Positions 11,400 to 22,367 are shown, counted from the stretch's first letter. The stretch: DNA of 64,000 bases from Macrosoma leucophasiata (GCA_036365455.1 JAWQUS010000007.1:20228001-20292000), one strand, 5' to 3'. Notes: generated by a model not told the origin, from the letters alone. A program made the numbers and translations.

Positions 11400-12329
11400 G
11401 AAATGTGGTTTGTTTGCTTGCTCATTATTCTTGATAAGTATTTTCATTTCCTACCTGTAAGCGGAGACAGAGAAATAAAAGAGGTAGACTTTTTTTGTTC
11501 GCGCGTTTTTTTGCTCCTTAATGTATGGTTGTAACGCCGGCACTGGGCAGGGACCTAGGGGTCACTGATGAGCAGATAACAGTAATCGAATTATCTTGAT
11601 TCCTAACCTCTTAGCTACTTTCTTTATCTCGCCATTCACCTTTATCATTATTCCCTTTATTTCATCAAATACTTTTAATTTGGAATGTCGCAGATTGTTA
11701 TCACATTTGTTTAGGACCCTTATAGTCGCGACACTAAAATTATCCCTTGATATTTTACTCCCAATTAAGTATTGATAAATTAATATTCTCAGATCCAAAT
11801 CCATTGAATACCGAAACGCACCAGCTCCGAAGGGTCGTCATGTGAAATTTAAAATATTTATTTCAACCTGTCCCGATATTTATCGTCGATTGAGATAAAT
11901 AAGAAGCTCTTGCGATACGAAAATATTTAAATTGCGATCAGCTGACGAAACGGTATGTTATCGAGTGAAAACTTTATCATCAGAATCGGTGTGTCAGTCG
12001 GTACGCGAATGAAAAATAGAACGTGTTGCTTGAGAGATGAAAAATTCCTTAGCTTAATTATGCCTGATAAAGTGACTGAAGTGAAATCAGGGGATTGGCA
12101 ATGATATGTCATCGGAGTGCCGAGGAATGGCATTCCGACCTTGAAGCTTAATATACTGCGATTTCAATATGTGTCGTAAACTTTCATGGTGTGGGTATAA
12201 CTTTCTATTTTATTTGGGTTTTATTATGTAATTAAGGTGGGAAATAAGCTTGCAGTTTATATGGATCGGTACTGACTATACTATACGACCTATAAGGATC
12301 TACTTAAAAACAATCTTTGTCTTTGTAAT
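11400..12329. other. No recognisable feature
   Basis: Short frames on the minus strand at 11562-11804 and 11927-12133 show no known motif. No repeat recognised. Confidence 0.4.
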
Positions 12330-12505
12330 ATTTTTTTTAAGTAATAAAAGTGGCAAGCAAGCATGCAGTTCACATTGATGTTAAGTGATGCCTGCAGCCT
12401 ATAGACACCCACACAATGACCAGAGGTCAAAATGCAGATGCTGTCACTCCTCAGGGCTAAGGTGTTTTGCCTCTGTGCCGAAAATTACAGGGCCGTATTA
12501 CATTA
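12330..12505 (-). mobile_element. Metulj-like SINE, head missing
   Basis: The tail-side half is clear (AGTGGCAAGCAAGCATGCAG, CAGCCTATAGACACCC). It breaks after ACAGGGCCGTATTACATTAC, which is partly duplicated. Confidence 0.6.
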
Positions 12506-12559
12506 CAGGGCCAATACCATCTTACCGAAACGATTTCCATCATCTTCATTTAACGATAG

Positions 12560-12845
12560 TGCTGAACACTGCGGTATATCCTGCTTATCGTAAGAGGCGA
12601 CTAAAAGGGGCTTCGGGATCATGGAACGGTTAAGGGTGGGGGCCCTGAAAGTTCATGGCACAGTTTAATCTCGCAACATGTCATAAAAACTGTGAAAGTG
12701 GGGCTAACAATATGCCCTCAAGGTGTCGTGCAGAGCTCTGGAAAGACATTGCAACGCAGTTCCTACAGTCAGCACATATGCACAGAGGGTGGTTAAGGTG
12801 ACCAATCGAGTTTTGGCGGAAACCTTGAAAGATGCGTGTGGTGCT
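12560..12845. repeat. Unclassified repeat-like segment
   Basis: Contains CCTGCTTATCGTAAGAGGCG and ACTAAAAGGG, a phrase I associate with insect LINE-related repeats. No coding frame or paired ends were seen, so it stays unclassified. Confidence 0.3.
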
Positions 12846-13334
12846 CTTATTTTATTTGATTTTCTTGGTGTATTTTTGAGTTATATTAAATAAAGTTGGT
12901 GGCATTTTGTTTGATATAGGCTTATAATAGTGCCCGCGTCTAGTGAAATAGAATAACAGTGCGAAGAATACGACTTTTCAGGTTGCCTCCAAAACTTCAT
13001 TGTAAATGTTCTGGTAAAGTAGCCATCGCTTTACTCGATTTACTGACTGTGACGCTGACTGACAGACTGATAAATTGACTGACTGACTCTGACTTTTACG
13101 CTGCTTATGACGAATACGAAATATCGTTTTACTTGACTTGGCAATATGCGTAATTGCGATACCATAATATTAAAAAATAAATAATATGCACAGAGAAAAG
13201 CTACCAGAGTGGTTTTGTGGAGTGTGAGTCTCACACTCCTAGTGTCTTCCCTAAAGCCCAAGGGTGTTTATGAAGATGTGTATGAGGGTGTGTATACGTT
13301 TATTAGGTAAATAATATGTGAACGTACTTGAACG

Positions 13335-13430
13335 CTGCCACTGTTAAGCGCGAGGCTCAAGACCGATCGAGATGGAGAACCACTGTGGACGCCTTCTGCC
13401 CCATCTAGGGTACATAAGACCATAAGTCAA
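13335..13430 (+). pseudogene. Non-LTR reverse transcriptase C-terminal remnant
   Basis: One frame reads roughly DRSRWRTTVDAFCP, like the D-R-x-R-W-R end motif of Jockey/RTE polymerases, followed by ATCTAGGGTACATAAGACC. Very short. The DNA on either side (12850-13330 and 13440-13565) shows nothing recognisable. Confidence 0.4.
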
Positions 13431-13567
13431 GAAAGTCAATATTGTGGTGTCCCGAGTTAGAGCTAGCTCATCAAGATATTATTTAGCTTACACTTTAAAA
13501 TATTACCAAAAAGGAATGAAGGTTTTAGGATAACTTAGATTTCTAACAGTAGTAACAAAAATTGTAC

Positions 13568-13840
13568 ACTAGTGGTAGAGCTCCAGTGTGGAGCTCGCGG
13601 GCGTAGGCACCACCAATTTACCTAATATACTTGCCGCTAAATGGTAGTGTTCAGCACTATCGTGTTCCGGTCAGGTGGTAATGTACGGCCCTGTAATTTC
13701 CGGCACAGAGGCATAACACCTTAGGCCTCAGGAGTGGTAACGCATCTGCGTTTTGACTTTGGTCTTTGTGGCTATAGGCTGCAGTCATCACTTAACATCA
13801 ATGTGAACTGCATGCTTGTTTGCCACTTCCATTACATAAA
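13568..13840 (+). mobile_element. Metulj-like SINE, full length
   Basis: Starts ACTAGTGGTAGAGCTCC and ends CACTTCCATTACATAAA. Well conserved throughout. Confidence 0.75.
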
Positions 13841-14276
13841 TGATCATAAACATTCGCATCGAATTGAAAGTCTCTTTTTTCACAGTCGTCTAAAAATGAA
13901 CAAGAAGCAACACTAATTGTAATGTCTGCAAACGCAAGGGAGACAGGTGTTAACAAGGACAACGATATCTATCTCACTTCATTCCACATTTAATCGAAAG
14001 GTAAATAAATAATCAGCAGTGCAATCGACACAGCATACACCGAAACTTCTGCCAGTTGGGACAACACAGATTAATGATACGCTTAGCACTGTTAATTGAC
14101 TTTTAAAATTCGACCCTTTATTTCAACTTTATAAGCCGGAATAAACGTTTCGCAATTATTGCTAATGATGTGCATATATTTATATGCATCGTGTTTGATC
14201 GTTTCTTTGTTTATTCTAAGATTATGGTTAGTACTTTTTATGTCATGAAGTGGCCAAAAAGCGTACAGTACACAGT
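13841..14276. other. No recognisable feature
   Basis: AT-rich. The last ~40 bp (GTCATGAAGTGGCCAAAAAGC) look like the tail of another decayed Metulj-like copy. Confidence 0.4.
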
Positions 14277-14572
14277 ATTTTTTTTACGTTATGAATACGT
14301 CAAACAAGCATGCAGTTCACATTGATGTTAAGTGATGACTGCAACCTGTAGACATCCACACAAAGACAAGAGATCAAAATGCAGATGCGTTACCACTCCT
14401 GAGGCCTAAGGTTAGTTCTTCGTTATGCCTCTGTGTCGGAAAGTACAGGGGCGTACATTACCACCTGACCGGAACACGATAGTGTTGAACACTACCATTT
14501 AGCGGCAAGTCTATTAGGTAATGCGGTGGTGCCTACGCCCGCGAGCTCCGTCACTGGAGCTCTACCACCAGT
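14277..14572 (-). mobile_element. Metulj-like SINE, full length
   Basis: Both family ends are present, with GAGCTCTACCACCAGT at the right border and an A-rich tail on the minus strand. Confidence 0.75.
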
Positions 14573-14971
14573 AAAAAATATATAATAAAGATAAAAAAAT
14601 ATACTAACATACAAAACCTAGAATTTTTTTTATATTCAGTGAAATCAAAAGGGCAAGGGTTCGACCCACTGCATCTAGTACATAGACTTAATTAACACTT
14701 CTCCCACATACTCGTAATTACGTGTGATAAAGAAAAGAGACTATAAAATATTCGCGATCAAAAACACCGTGTTTGCGTGCGAATATGCACAGAGAGATTA
14801 TTATCTGCGTTGAAAATATCATGAATAAACGTTTATAAGTCTCTACATATTATTTATAATTTAACTGCATTATCTTCTTTAAGGGAACGCGAAGTATTTC
14901 GGTATTTAAAGTGTTTTTTTCAGTCGCTGCGTAGTCAAATCATTAGGCACTACCTTAAATATCACTGTTCC

Positions 14972-15195
14972 AGAGGCCCAGGAAGACCAAGACTGACCTA
15001 CCATGACCAATTAGATCGAGTAGGTACTGTTCGAGGATAAGATCACAAGTCTTAGGAATCGGCTTGCATGTATGAACTACTATGAAGAGAATGATAAATT
15101 CAGAAGAAGCACGGGAGGTGTGTCAGGACTGGGATATCTGACGCTCCCCACTCACTGCCTACCTTGTATGGGCCTCGGCTTGAAGATACAAGATT
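14972..15195 (+). mobile_element. RTE-like 3' fragment, decayed
   Basis: Starts AGAGGCCCAGGAAGACCAAG and follows the family order (CATGACCAA, GTCTTAGGAATCGGC, TGTCAGGACTGGGATATCTG, GGCTTGAAGATACA). Diverged, with a small internal insertion. Confidence 0.65.
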
Positions 15196-15511
15196 TACAA
15201 GTGACATTAGTAAGTATCAATTTACTCCATTGAATTATAAATTAGAAGGTACCTATTGTCTGATACTAACCTATTACCATTGTGTTTGTCTTCTGATTAA
15301 GGTGAGCTACAAATAATTTTCTGATTCACAGGTCATGACTAGATAACCTATATCAGCCATTCTAATATTAATACTGTGCCTTTTTGATCACCAAATTTTT
15401 GGAGAATTACCACTGAGTGTGGGTAGTTGCCACAATAAAAGAATTGAATTGAAATGAACGTAGGTGCCTACAAACGAGTAGATAAATTAAAAAAAGCACT
15501 AGTGATATAAG

Positions 15512-15796
15512 TTTTTTTTTGTGTAACGGAAGTGGCAAACAAGCATGCAGTTCACATTAATGTTAAGTGATGACTTCAGTCTGTAGACACCCACACAAAT
15601 ACCAAGTTTAAAATGCAGATGTGTTACCAATCCTGAGATCTAAGGTGTTATGCCTCTGTGCCGGCAATTACAGGATCGTACATTACCACCTGACCGAAAC
15701 ACGATAGTGCTGAATACTACCATTTAGCGGCAAGTATACAGGTAATACGGTGGTGCCTACGCCCGCGAGGTCCGTCACTAGAGCTCTGCCACCAGT
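15512..15796 (-). mobile_element. Metulj-like SINE, full length
   Basis: Runs from a T-run plus GTGTAACGGAAGTGGC to GAGCTCTGCCACCAGT. A single family member with scattered changes. Confidence 0.75.
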
Positions 15797-16336
15797 GGGA
15801 ATTAATAATTGTAATTTAAATAAGCCTATGTCGCTATTTGTTCTCAAACTACATATTTACATTCCTTATTCGTTTATACCATAAATGATCGAAAATTAAA
15901 ACCTTAAGTTGACTTCATTGATAAAACACTACTGTCCCTCGGGTCCCAGTCAAACCCGTCTGCTGTCAATCTCTTAGGAGCGTGAAAAAATGCGTATCTG
16001 AATGTATGGTGCATAACATAAGCGTATGAGCACTAAGACCCCTGCAGCGAAATGTTTTTAGTGAATGTTTCAAGTAACAAGGAAATTAATTACATACGAT
16101 GGCAATCAGTTGTATTTCCATATTAATGACATTCCGAACATTGTTTTTCATGTTTTTATATGCATAACTATTTGTGTTGTTACATGAAGGAAAATGAGGT
16201 AGGTATATCGCGAAAAGATTATTTTCAGTATGTTTAGATTGTGTAGGTACCCAAGTAGGTACTATAATCGTGGATATTATCGTCGTTCATAGACGAAACA
16301 AATAGTTTAACAAATAAAAAATGTTAGATATTAAAT
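15797..16336. other. No recognisable feature
   Basis: AT-rich, no gene or repeat recognised. Confidence 0.45.
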
Positions 16337-16376
16337 AAATAATCATTTGCAGTAATCCTACTGCAAATGATTATTT
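16337..16376. repeat. Perfect short hairpin
   Basis: An 18-bp arm at 16337-16354 is exactly complementary to 16359-16376, with a 4-base loop ATCC. One of several such snapbacks in the window. Confidence 0.7.
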
Positions 16377-16688
16377 ATATTGATTATTTAATTTGAATAC
16401 ATAAATAACGTTTGACTTTGATTGATTTCAATATGAGGCATTATTTTATGATTTTAATTTTCACTTACTACTATACTAATTGTAACACGGATGCCACCGC
16501 ATATCGAAATCATTATTGCTGTCAATTTTTCATTTTCTTTAAAAGCAATAACGATTAAAGCTATAAATACCACTTGTTTAACACCTACGAAAGCAAGAAC
16601 ATCAATCACCGGATAACTAATGTTTTAAAGGAGGCACAAATTGTCATGAAAATTTGACAGCAATAACGACGTCCACAACAATTTCGTA

Positions 16689-17009
16689 AAGGTACTGACA
16701 GACATGCTCATTAGTGGCATGCTGCATTGATCACTAAAAAGCATGCTCAAAATGTGCATGCGTTTTAACTGTACACAAATTCTTATTTAAAGCATGCTTA
16801 TGTGATGCCCTACCAAGCGAAAACCGATGTGACATAAAGCATGCTCGCAAGCAAACAGGTTCAGACGTGCTCGATACACACCCCCTTTCACCCGCACCTC
16901 AGGAATTAAGCATGCTCATCACTAGTAACCATACGACACACTTGCTATTAACGAGCCAATGCTCATTAGCATGCTTTCTGCTACTAATGAACGTGTCTGT
17001 CAGTACCTT
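16689..17009. mobile_element. TIR element with internal GCATGCT motifs
   Basis: A 321-bp element with inverted ends AAGGTACTGACAGACA and AAGGTACTGACAGACA (right end reverse complemented), each next to TA (16687-16688, 17010-17011). Inside, GCATGCT or close variants recur about seven times in both halves. It has no transposase, so it is a MITE. TA flanks fit a Tc1/mariner-like donor, but the superfamily is not certain. The 63-residue open frame inside is noise. Confidence 0.7.
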
Positions 17010-17075
17010 TAGGCGGTCGCACCCTATACCTAGTTTAGAGACCGAATTGAAAATTTAAGCTTGCTGTCGCTTATG

Positions 17076-17665
17076 CAGTGGTGGATTTACCAGCAGGCTG
17101 AGTGGGCTGGAGCCTAGGGCGGCAAATTTTAAGGGGCGGCAGAATTAGTTCATATTTTTTTTATTTCTATTTACAAAATTACTGTTAAAATTATCAAGGC
17201 TCAGATCATAGTTCCCAACTAAATAGCTAACCGTAGAAAAAATTAAAAAATGTTGCTTACATCAACTTCAGGATTATGAAGAATAAAACATAATGTTGAA
17301 ATTTTATTGATAGAAAATATACCTAATTGATATGATTGTAATGTAAACTACGATGTGGAGGAACGGGTGGAAGTGTTCCTCCGACGAAAAGGGAGGATCA
17401 TCCGACCAGGCGAGGTGGTAGCGCCTGGCGGGCCGCGGGCCAACGATTGTGGTTGGGAAGTTGTATATATGCCAACTCTTGAGAAATCTTCGTATGTGCG
17501 ATGTAAATCGATTGCACGCCATCTACCGTACTAGACAAGTACTATGAGGTTTTGTCTGTGTTCCACTAGTTGGCGCCTCAATGTAGTGAACGCTACAACG
17601 ATATCAAAATATAGGGGCGGCAAAAATAATAGCCTACCGGCGGCAAATTTGTAAATCCGCCACTG
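17076..17665. mobile_element. hAT-like non-autonomous transposon
   Basis: A 590-bp element with ends CAGTGGTGGATTTAC and CAGTGGCGGATTTAC (right end reverse complemented), followed inward by GGCGGCAAATTT blocks on both sides. It is flanked by the 8-bp direct repeat CGCTTATG (17068-17075 and 17666-17673). An 8-bp duplication and CAGTGG-type ends are hallmarks of hAT elements. No transposase frame remains. A second repeat (17345-17597) sits inside it. Confidence 0.85.
17345..17597 (-). repeat. Nested dispersed repeat, pair of 40568-40835
   Basis: The reverse complement matches 40568-40835 over about 250 bp, including GTAGCG(T)CCACTACA, GGCGCCAACTAGTGGAA, CAAGAGTTGGCATATATACAA and GGAGGAACACTTCCACCCG. 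It lies inside the hAT-like element, so it either belongs to that family or inserted later. No coding signature. Confidence 0.6.
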
Positions 17666-17673
17666 CGCTTATG

Positions 17674-18179
17674 TCTAAAACTTGTACCAACCAACAACAG
17701 TAAGGACTCTACAGGGTGCCCGCAAAGAAATGTGTCGAAACTCGGCTACGTGTTAAATAATACATTAAACTTGTCATACATAATTTAAGAGAAACATTCA
17801 CAATGTAGAAATATCGGTATTTTGTCGATGGAAGTGTGAAAATGTTTCACTTTTTATACCTTCGCGCATTTTTAAAGCGTTGCGATATATTTTATTTTAT
17901 TTTCGACCACACTTTTGGTTTATTCGCAAAAAAATTCGCTGTTCGGTGCTGTATCAGTTTTTTAAAGTTTTGTAAGAATTGAATGAACATGCTCAAAAAA
18001 TAGCTTACAAGTTGCTACAATAGCAGTAGAACGAATAAGTATTTTTTTCATAAGAAGTATAGTATGTGTAATTTTGTTAAATAGTATTTTAAAAGTTACA
18101 CATTCTTATAATATTAAGAAACATGTATGTTTAACTGGATTTTTACTATCGGCAGAGAATATGTAATTGCTATCGGATA
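17674..18179. other. No recognisable feature
   Basis: AT-rich. No gene or repeat recognised. Confidence 0.45.
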
Positions 18180-18357
18180 CAGGGCTGTTCATTAGTACGG
18201 ATCTGTAATTTCGAGCCCAAAGGCGTAATACCTTAGGCCTCAGAAGTGGAAACGCATCTACATTGAAATCTCTGGTTTCGTGTACATGTTTATAGGCTAC
18301 AGTATTACTTATCATCAATGTTAACTGCATGCTTATTTGCCACTTCATGACATAAAC
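18180..18357 (+). mobile_element. Metulj-like SINE, 5'-truncated
   Basis: Begins around TAGTACGGATCTGTAATTTC and ends GCCACTTCATGACATAAA. Only the tail-side half, diverged. Confidence 0.6.
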
Positions 18358-18524
18358 TAAATCTTAATGTTAAGGCAGTTTGAAGTATCAACTGTGGTTT
18401 TTGTTGGGGTTTTTCTCAGTATATATCGGCCTTATGAAACTGTCAGAATCCCAAATGATAACTCAACTTTGAGATTTAGATTTTTTTGTTTGTGTATTCC
18501 GTCAGTTCCTAGATTTAACGGCGT

Positions 18525-18770
18525 CGGGTTGTGACGACCCCACCGCCTACTAGTGGAAGAATTTTCTTCCACCGGAAGAGAACTCTTCCACTAATGCAGT
18601 CAGTCAACCGATCAATGGCGGTCAAACCATTACAATGGGGCGATAGTAAGTTCAATAAGTAACCGGTAATGCGATCGCCAATCCGCATGCCAAGCGTGGC
18701 CATTATGGCATATCACCCTTATGTGGAGGCTTTGGTCTAGCAGTGGACATGTTGCGGCTGATATGATAAG
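18525..18770 (+). repeat. Non-LTR 3'-end repeat (family C)
   Basis: Shares ACCCCACCGCCTACTAGTGG, GCGATCGCCAAT, AAGCGTGGC(C/G)ATTATGGC and TCTAGCAGTGGACAT with copies at 20262, 23155, 48035, 49258 and 63150. It ends in a GGCTGATATGAT-like tail, as the 3' ends of some lepidopteran LINEs do (a CCAGCAGTGG motif before ATG-type microsatellites). Class is inferred. Confidence 0.5.
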
Positions 18771-19185
18771 ATTTGACAATATTTACAAAAGAGCAGCCAA
18801 GTGCGAGGCAGACTTTCGCGTAGAGGTTTCAGTAGGTACAATTGAGAATTTACTATGTATGTACTATAAATACCATGAACATCTTATAAATACCATGGAC
18901 TTCTTGTAGGTTTTTCTCTAATTAACAAGTAAAGACATGATTTCTGTAGTTATGCAACAAAAAAGTATAAACAGGATAAAACTCCAGACAAAGCCTACTA
19001 TCAGTCAAGTGAGTCACTTGTAATAGAATCCGAAGGGATCAAGGTCTCACCATGAATAAAGAGATTAAAGTAACCTGCGTCACACCCAATTATCAACGCA
19101 CTTCAAGTTGAGCTTTTAATTAAATAATCGTACCAACGCCGTCAACTTTTTTATTGTTATATGATAATTAGAATATGTTATAATA
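18771..19185. other. No recognisable feature
   Basis: AT-rich. No gene or repeat recognised. Confidence 0.45.
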
Positions 19186-19919
19186 GGTTAGGATCCCACT
19201 GCAGACTTATTTCGTCCATCCATAGGTTACATATTGTTTTTATGCGTACATATTTATAATCTAGAGAATATATATCCACTCGGTTGCCTATCAAAATTTG
19301 GCTGCAAGTATTTTTAATTAAATAATGTTATCTTTAACAGCTAGCAACTCAATATGTAGAAGTGCGCAACGGCAGCCATGATTTTTCAGTCTTTATACGT
19401 ATTGCCGAAAAGTAAACGATATTTTATTGAAAAAAAAACAAGTAAAAAAAATTCTTACGTATTTCACGCCTGTAATCCCCGAAGGGGTAGGCAGAGGTAA
19501 ATGCATGCATTCAAGCATACATGCAATCACCCACGATTCGTCGGTTACGTTTTGGCCTATGTAACAGGTGGCGAGCCTGTTGACATCTCCGGGCACATTA
19601 CCAAACTTCGAGGTACTGGGAAATTTCCAGAAAATGGAAAAATCCCAATAGTACCAAAGACAACGGACTTTTAACCATTATCTCTGATAACCCCCTACCC
19701 GGGAATCGAACCCAGGACCTCAGCGTAGTAGTAGTGGCCTGCTACCACTAGGCTACCGAGGCAGTTTCTTTCCCAAAAATAAAATATAATAAAACACTTG
19801 CGGCCATTTTTTGATAGGCAACCTAGTGGATATATAATGTCTAGATTATAAATATGCGTAAAAATTAGATTTGCAGCATATCTGGATGAACGAATTGATT
19901 TTGCAGTGGGATCCTAACC
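19186..19919. mobile_element. Long-TIR element carrying a nested SINE
   Basis: The ends GGTTAGGATCCCACTGCA (left) and the same sequence reverse complemented (right) are flanked by TA at 19184-19185 and 19920-19921. The inverted arms extend about 130 bp (TTTATAATCTAGA, ATATATATCCACT, GGTTGCCTATCAAAA on both sides). A family B SINE occupies 19458-19766 in the middle. No transposase. Confidence 0.75.
19458..19766 (-). mobile_element. tRNA-headed SINE (family B), best-preserved copy
   Basis: On the minus strand the head reads CTCGGTAGCCTAGTGGTAGC then GGTTCGATTCCCGG, clear box A and box B elements about 45 bp apart. The body matches the copy at 1085 closely, ending at the GGCAGAGGTAAATGC block. 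It is inside the long-TIR element and so inserted after it. Confidence 0.75.
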
Positions 19920-19999
19920 TATAAGTTGAAGCTAGATTTGTTTGGATATATGGTTAAAATAAATGGGCAGCAGCGTCCTGCGATAAAACTACCGCCAAT

Positions 20000-20238
20000 C
20001 ATGAATCATGAATACTGCAGCCTATAAACATCTACATGAAACCGAAGATTTCAATGTTGATGCGTTGCCGTTCTATAATACCTTAGGTATTATGCCTCTG
20101 TGCCGGAAATAACAAAGCCGTACATTACCAACTGACCGAATCACGATAGTGATGTAGACTCCCATTTAGCAGTCAGTAGATTAGGTAATGCGGTTATGTC
20201 TACGCACGCGAGCTGAGCCACTGAAGTTCTACCTTTAA
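20000..20238 (-). mobile_element. Metulj-like SINE, decayed
   Basis: Family order is kept (CAGCCTATAAACATC, GATGCGTTGCC, ATTAGGTAATGCGGTTATG) but diverged along the whole length. Confidence 0.6.
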
Positions 20239-20261
20239 TAAAAAGTTATAACTCAAGCCGA

Positions 20262-20377
20262 AGGTCGTCCACTACTGGACAAAGCCTTCCCCAAAGATGC
20301 CCCAATAGTGTTGTGTGTGCGTCATAAGGAGAGAATATGCCATAATCGCCACGCTTGGCGAGCGGATGGGCAATCGC
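20262..20377 (-). repeat. Non-LTR 3'-end repeat (family C), first half
   Basis: Reversed copy: GTCCACTACTGGACAAAGCC, then GAATATGCCATAATCGCCACGC and GGCAATCGC. It resumes after an inserted MITE at 20663-20705 with GGCGGTAGTTTTATCGCAAG. Confidence 0.5.
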
Positions 20378-20662
20378 CATAGAGCAACACCGGAGGGGAG
20401 TAGCCATATGCAGGCTTTCCCCTCTGTCAAAGTACAACCCCAAATGATCCTACGCCTGTCACCTAGATGTGTGCGTGAAATCGTCTATGTACTTTGTTAA
20501 AGTCAAGGTGTGAGTTTCGAAGTAATAGACGATTTTTGTAGTGTGCGTGTGTGTCGCACGCATTTCCCCCCGCAAAAAATGACAGACTGTTTTGCATCGG
20601 TTATAAACGCTATGGCTACTCCCCTCCAGTCCGCCGCGGCCGGTGGCCCGTGTTGCTCTATG
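20378..20662. mobile_element. TIR MITE (CATAGAGCAAC family)
   Basis: Ends CATAGAGCAACACCGGAGGG and CATAGAGCAACACGGGCCAC (right end reverse complemented), with a second inverted block GGAGGGGAGTAGCCAT further in. The same element recurs inverted at 57998-58274. It splits a family C repeat here, so it is younger than that repeat. No coding capacity. Confidence 0.7.
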
Positions 20663-20725
20663 CTCTATGGCGATCGCAGAGGCGGTAGTTTTATCGCAAG
20701 ACGCGTTGTTAATTTTACTAACATC

Positions 20726-21009
20726 TTTTTTTTATGAAATGGAAGTGGCAAACAAGCACGCCAGTACACTTTGATGTTAAGTGATGACTGCAGCCTATAG
20801 AAACCTACACAAAGACCAAGGTCAAAATGCAGATGCGTTACCACTTCTGAGGCCTAAGGTGTTGTGCCCCTATGCCAGAAATTACAGGGCCGTACATTAC
20901 CACCTGACCGGAACACGATAGTGCTGAACACCACCATTTAGCGGCAAGTACATTAGGTAATGCGGTGGTGCCTACGCCCGCGAGCTCCGTCACTGGAGCT
21001 CTACCACCA
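20726..21009 (-). mobile_element. Metulj-like SINE, full length
   Basis: Runs from TTTTTTTTTATGAAATGG to GGAGCTCTACCACCA. Well conserved. A minus-strand open frame across it (20838-21074) is a translation of the repeat. Confidence 0.75.
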
Positions 21010-22068
21010 TTTATTTTTCTTATTATAAACTTACCGACCCGCCTATTTAACTGTAGGCGATTGGGTCGTAACATCCCAACGCTTTCCTCTCCGTAAAAAG
21101 TTGTACAAAAATATTACTAAAATTTAAGTCTTAACAAACATCGCACCGATGCCAAAAATGCGAAAGGGACGAATATAAAAGCATTGATGTACCACGCAAT
21201 CCATATGGATCACACGCCTGGCCTACTCCAAATAGGTAACATAACAGTACATTCTGTCACAAACAAAATAATCTCTCATTTATAAATATCCTCAGCATTG
21301 TTGCAAGATTAAATGGACATCGCCATTCAAGGGCCAGGTAAAAGTGCAGATGAAAGGTAAAATAAAGATTTTTTTTTCAACAGCATACAAAGATAATTGG
21401 TAACATTCGCTTCGGTGAGATGATACTCGTATAATCTTCTTTGTAACACCCGGCTGTAACTGGAACAGTTTATCTGACGGATAACTTACATCGAGATTTA
21501 GGCTTGGTTGCATCATATCATTTACCTTTAGCAAATATTTTAAAGTGTCGGTTACGTAAAACAAAAACAGTATAGGTTATACCTCTTTAAAATAACTATC
21601 CAATATAACAGAAAAAAAAACAAATCCAACAAAATAGTTTAGCAACTAACTTCGGACTATTGCTTTCATCTGTTTAGTCACTAATTTCAGACTGTCGCTT
21701 TTATTTGTCAGTGTGCGCGCGCATCGTAAACAATCACTCCCATATTTTTTCCCATCGCCCCAGAAGAAGCGTAACTTTAATAAAAATGAGTTGCACCGAA
21801 CGAGGTTAATAATAATATACACGTAGAAGACCGATAAAACAGCAGGTTCCGTTTTTAAATTGATTTGTAATGTCTGTGTAATAGAGACCAAATTAAGCGT
21901 TTGTATGGAATTTTGGCGGGACGTCCGCGGTGCGATGTTACTGTTATGTGATAGTGTGGTAAATTTACTTCTGGAAACTGGAACCGTGCTACCAAGAGAA
22001 ACTTTCGGTCTAGTATTTTAGTAGGCGCATATAGGTCAATAATTGTACTTTTTGAAAAATTTTGAATG
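21010..22068. other. Mostly featureless; foldback-family fragment at 21868-21945
   Basis: The piece at 21868-21945 (GTCTGTGTAATAGAGACC, AATTAAGCGTTTGTATGG, GTCCGCGGTG) matches the interior of the foldback element at 58296-58783. Nothing else recognised. Confidence 0.5.
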
Positions 22069-22080
22069 ACGTCATAACTT

Positions 22081-22210
22081 ACGAGCATTCGTACATGTAT
22101 GAAGAGAATGATGCATGTAGAAGCACGATGCAGGTGTGTCAGAACCGGGATATCTGGCGCTCTATACTCTCTGCCTACCCCGTAAGTGACTTACATACTC
22201 GTACATACAT
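22081..22210 (+). mobile_element. RTE-like 3' fragment with 12-bp target duplication
   Basis: A strongly 5'-truncated copy (ATGAAGAGAATGATGCATG, CCGGGATATCTGGCGCTC, ACATACATAC tail) flanked by ACGTCATAACTT at 22069-22080 and 22211-22222. Confidence 0.8.
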
Positions 22211-22367
22211 ACGTCATAACTTCAACTGCTACCCATACTGGCCGAGCTGCGCTAGTTAATGTTAAATTTAACCTCAATTATTTGACAGATGATTAGGGAA
22301 TCTGTCAACCCTGATAAGTTTAACTAAGTATGCGCTGGTGCCACGCATTTTGCAGTCATTATTAACG

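Noticed and set aside
16867..17058. 63-residue open frame
   Set aside because: It lies in and across the end of a TIR element and has no motif.
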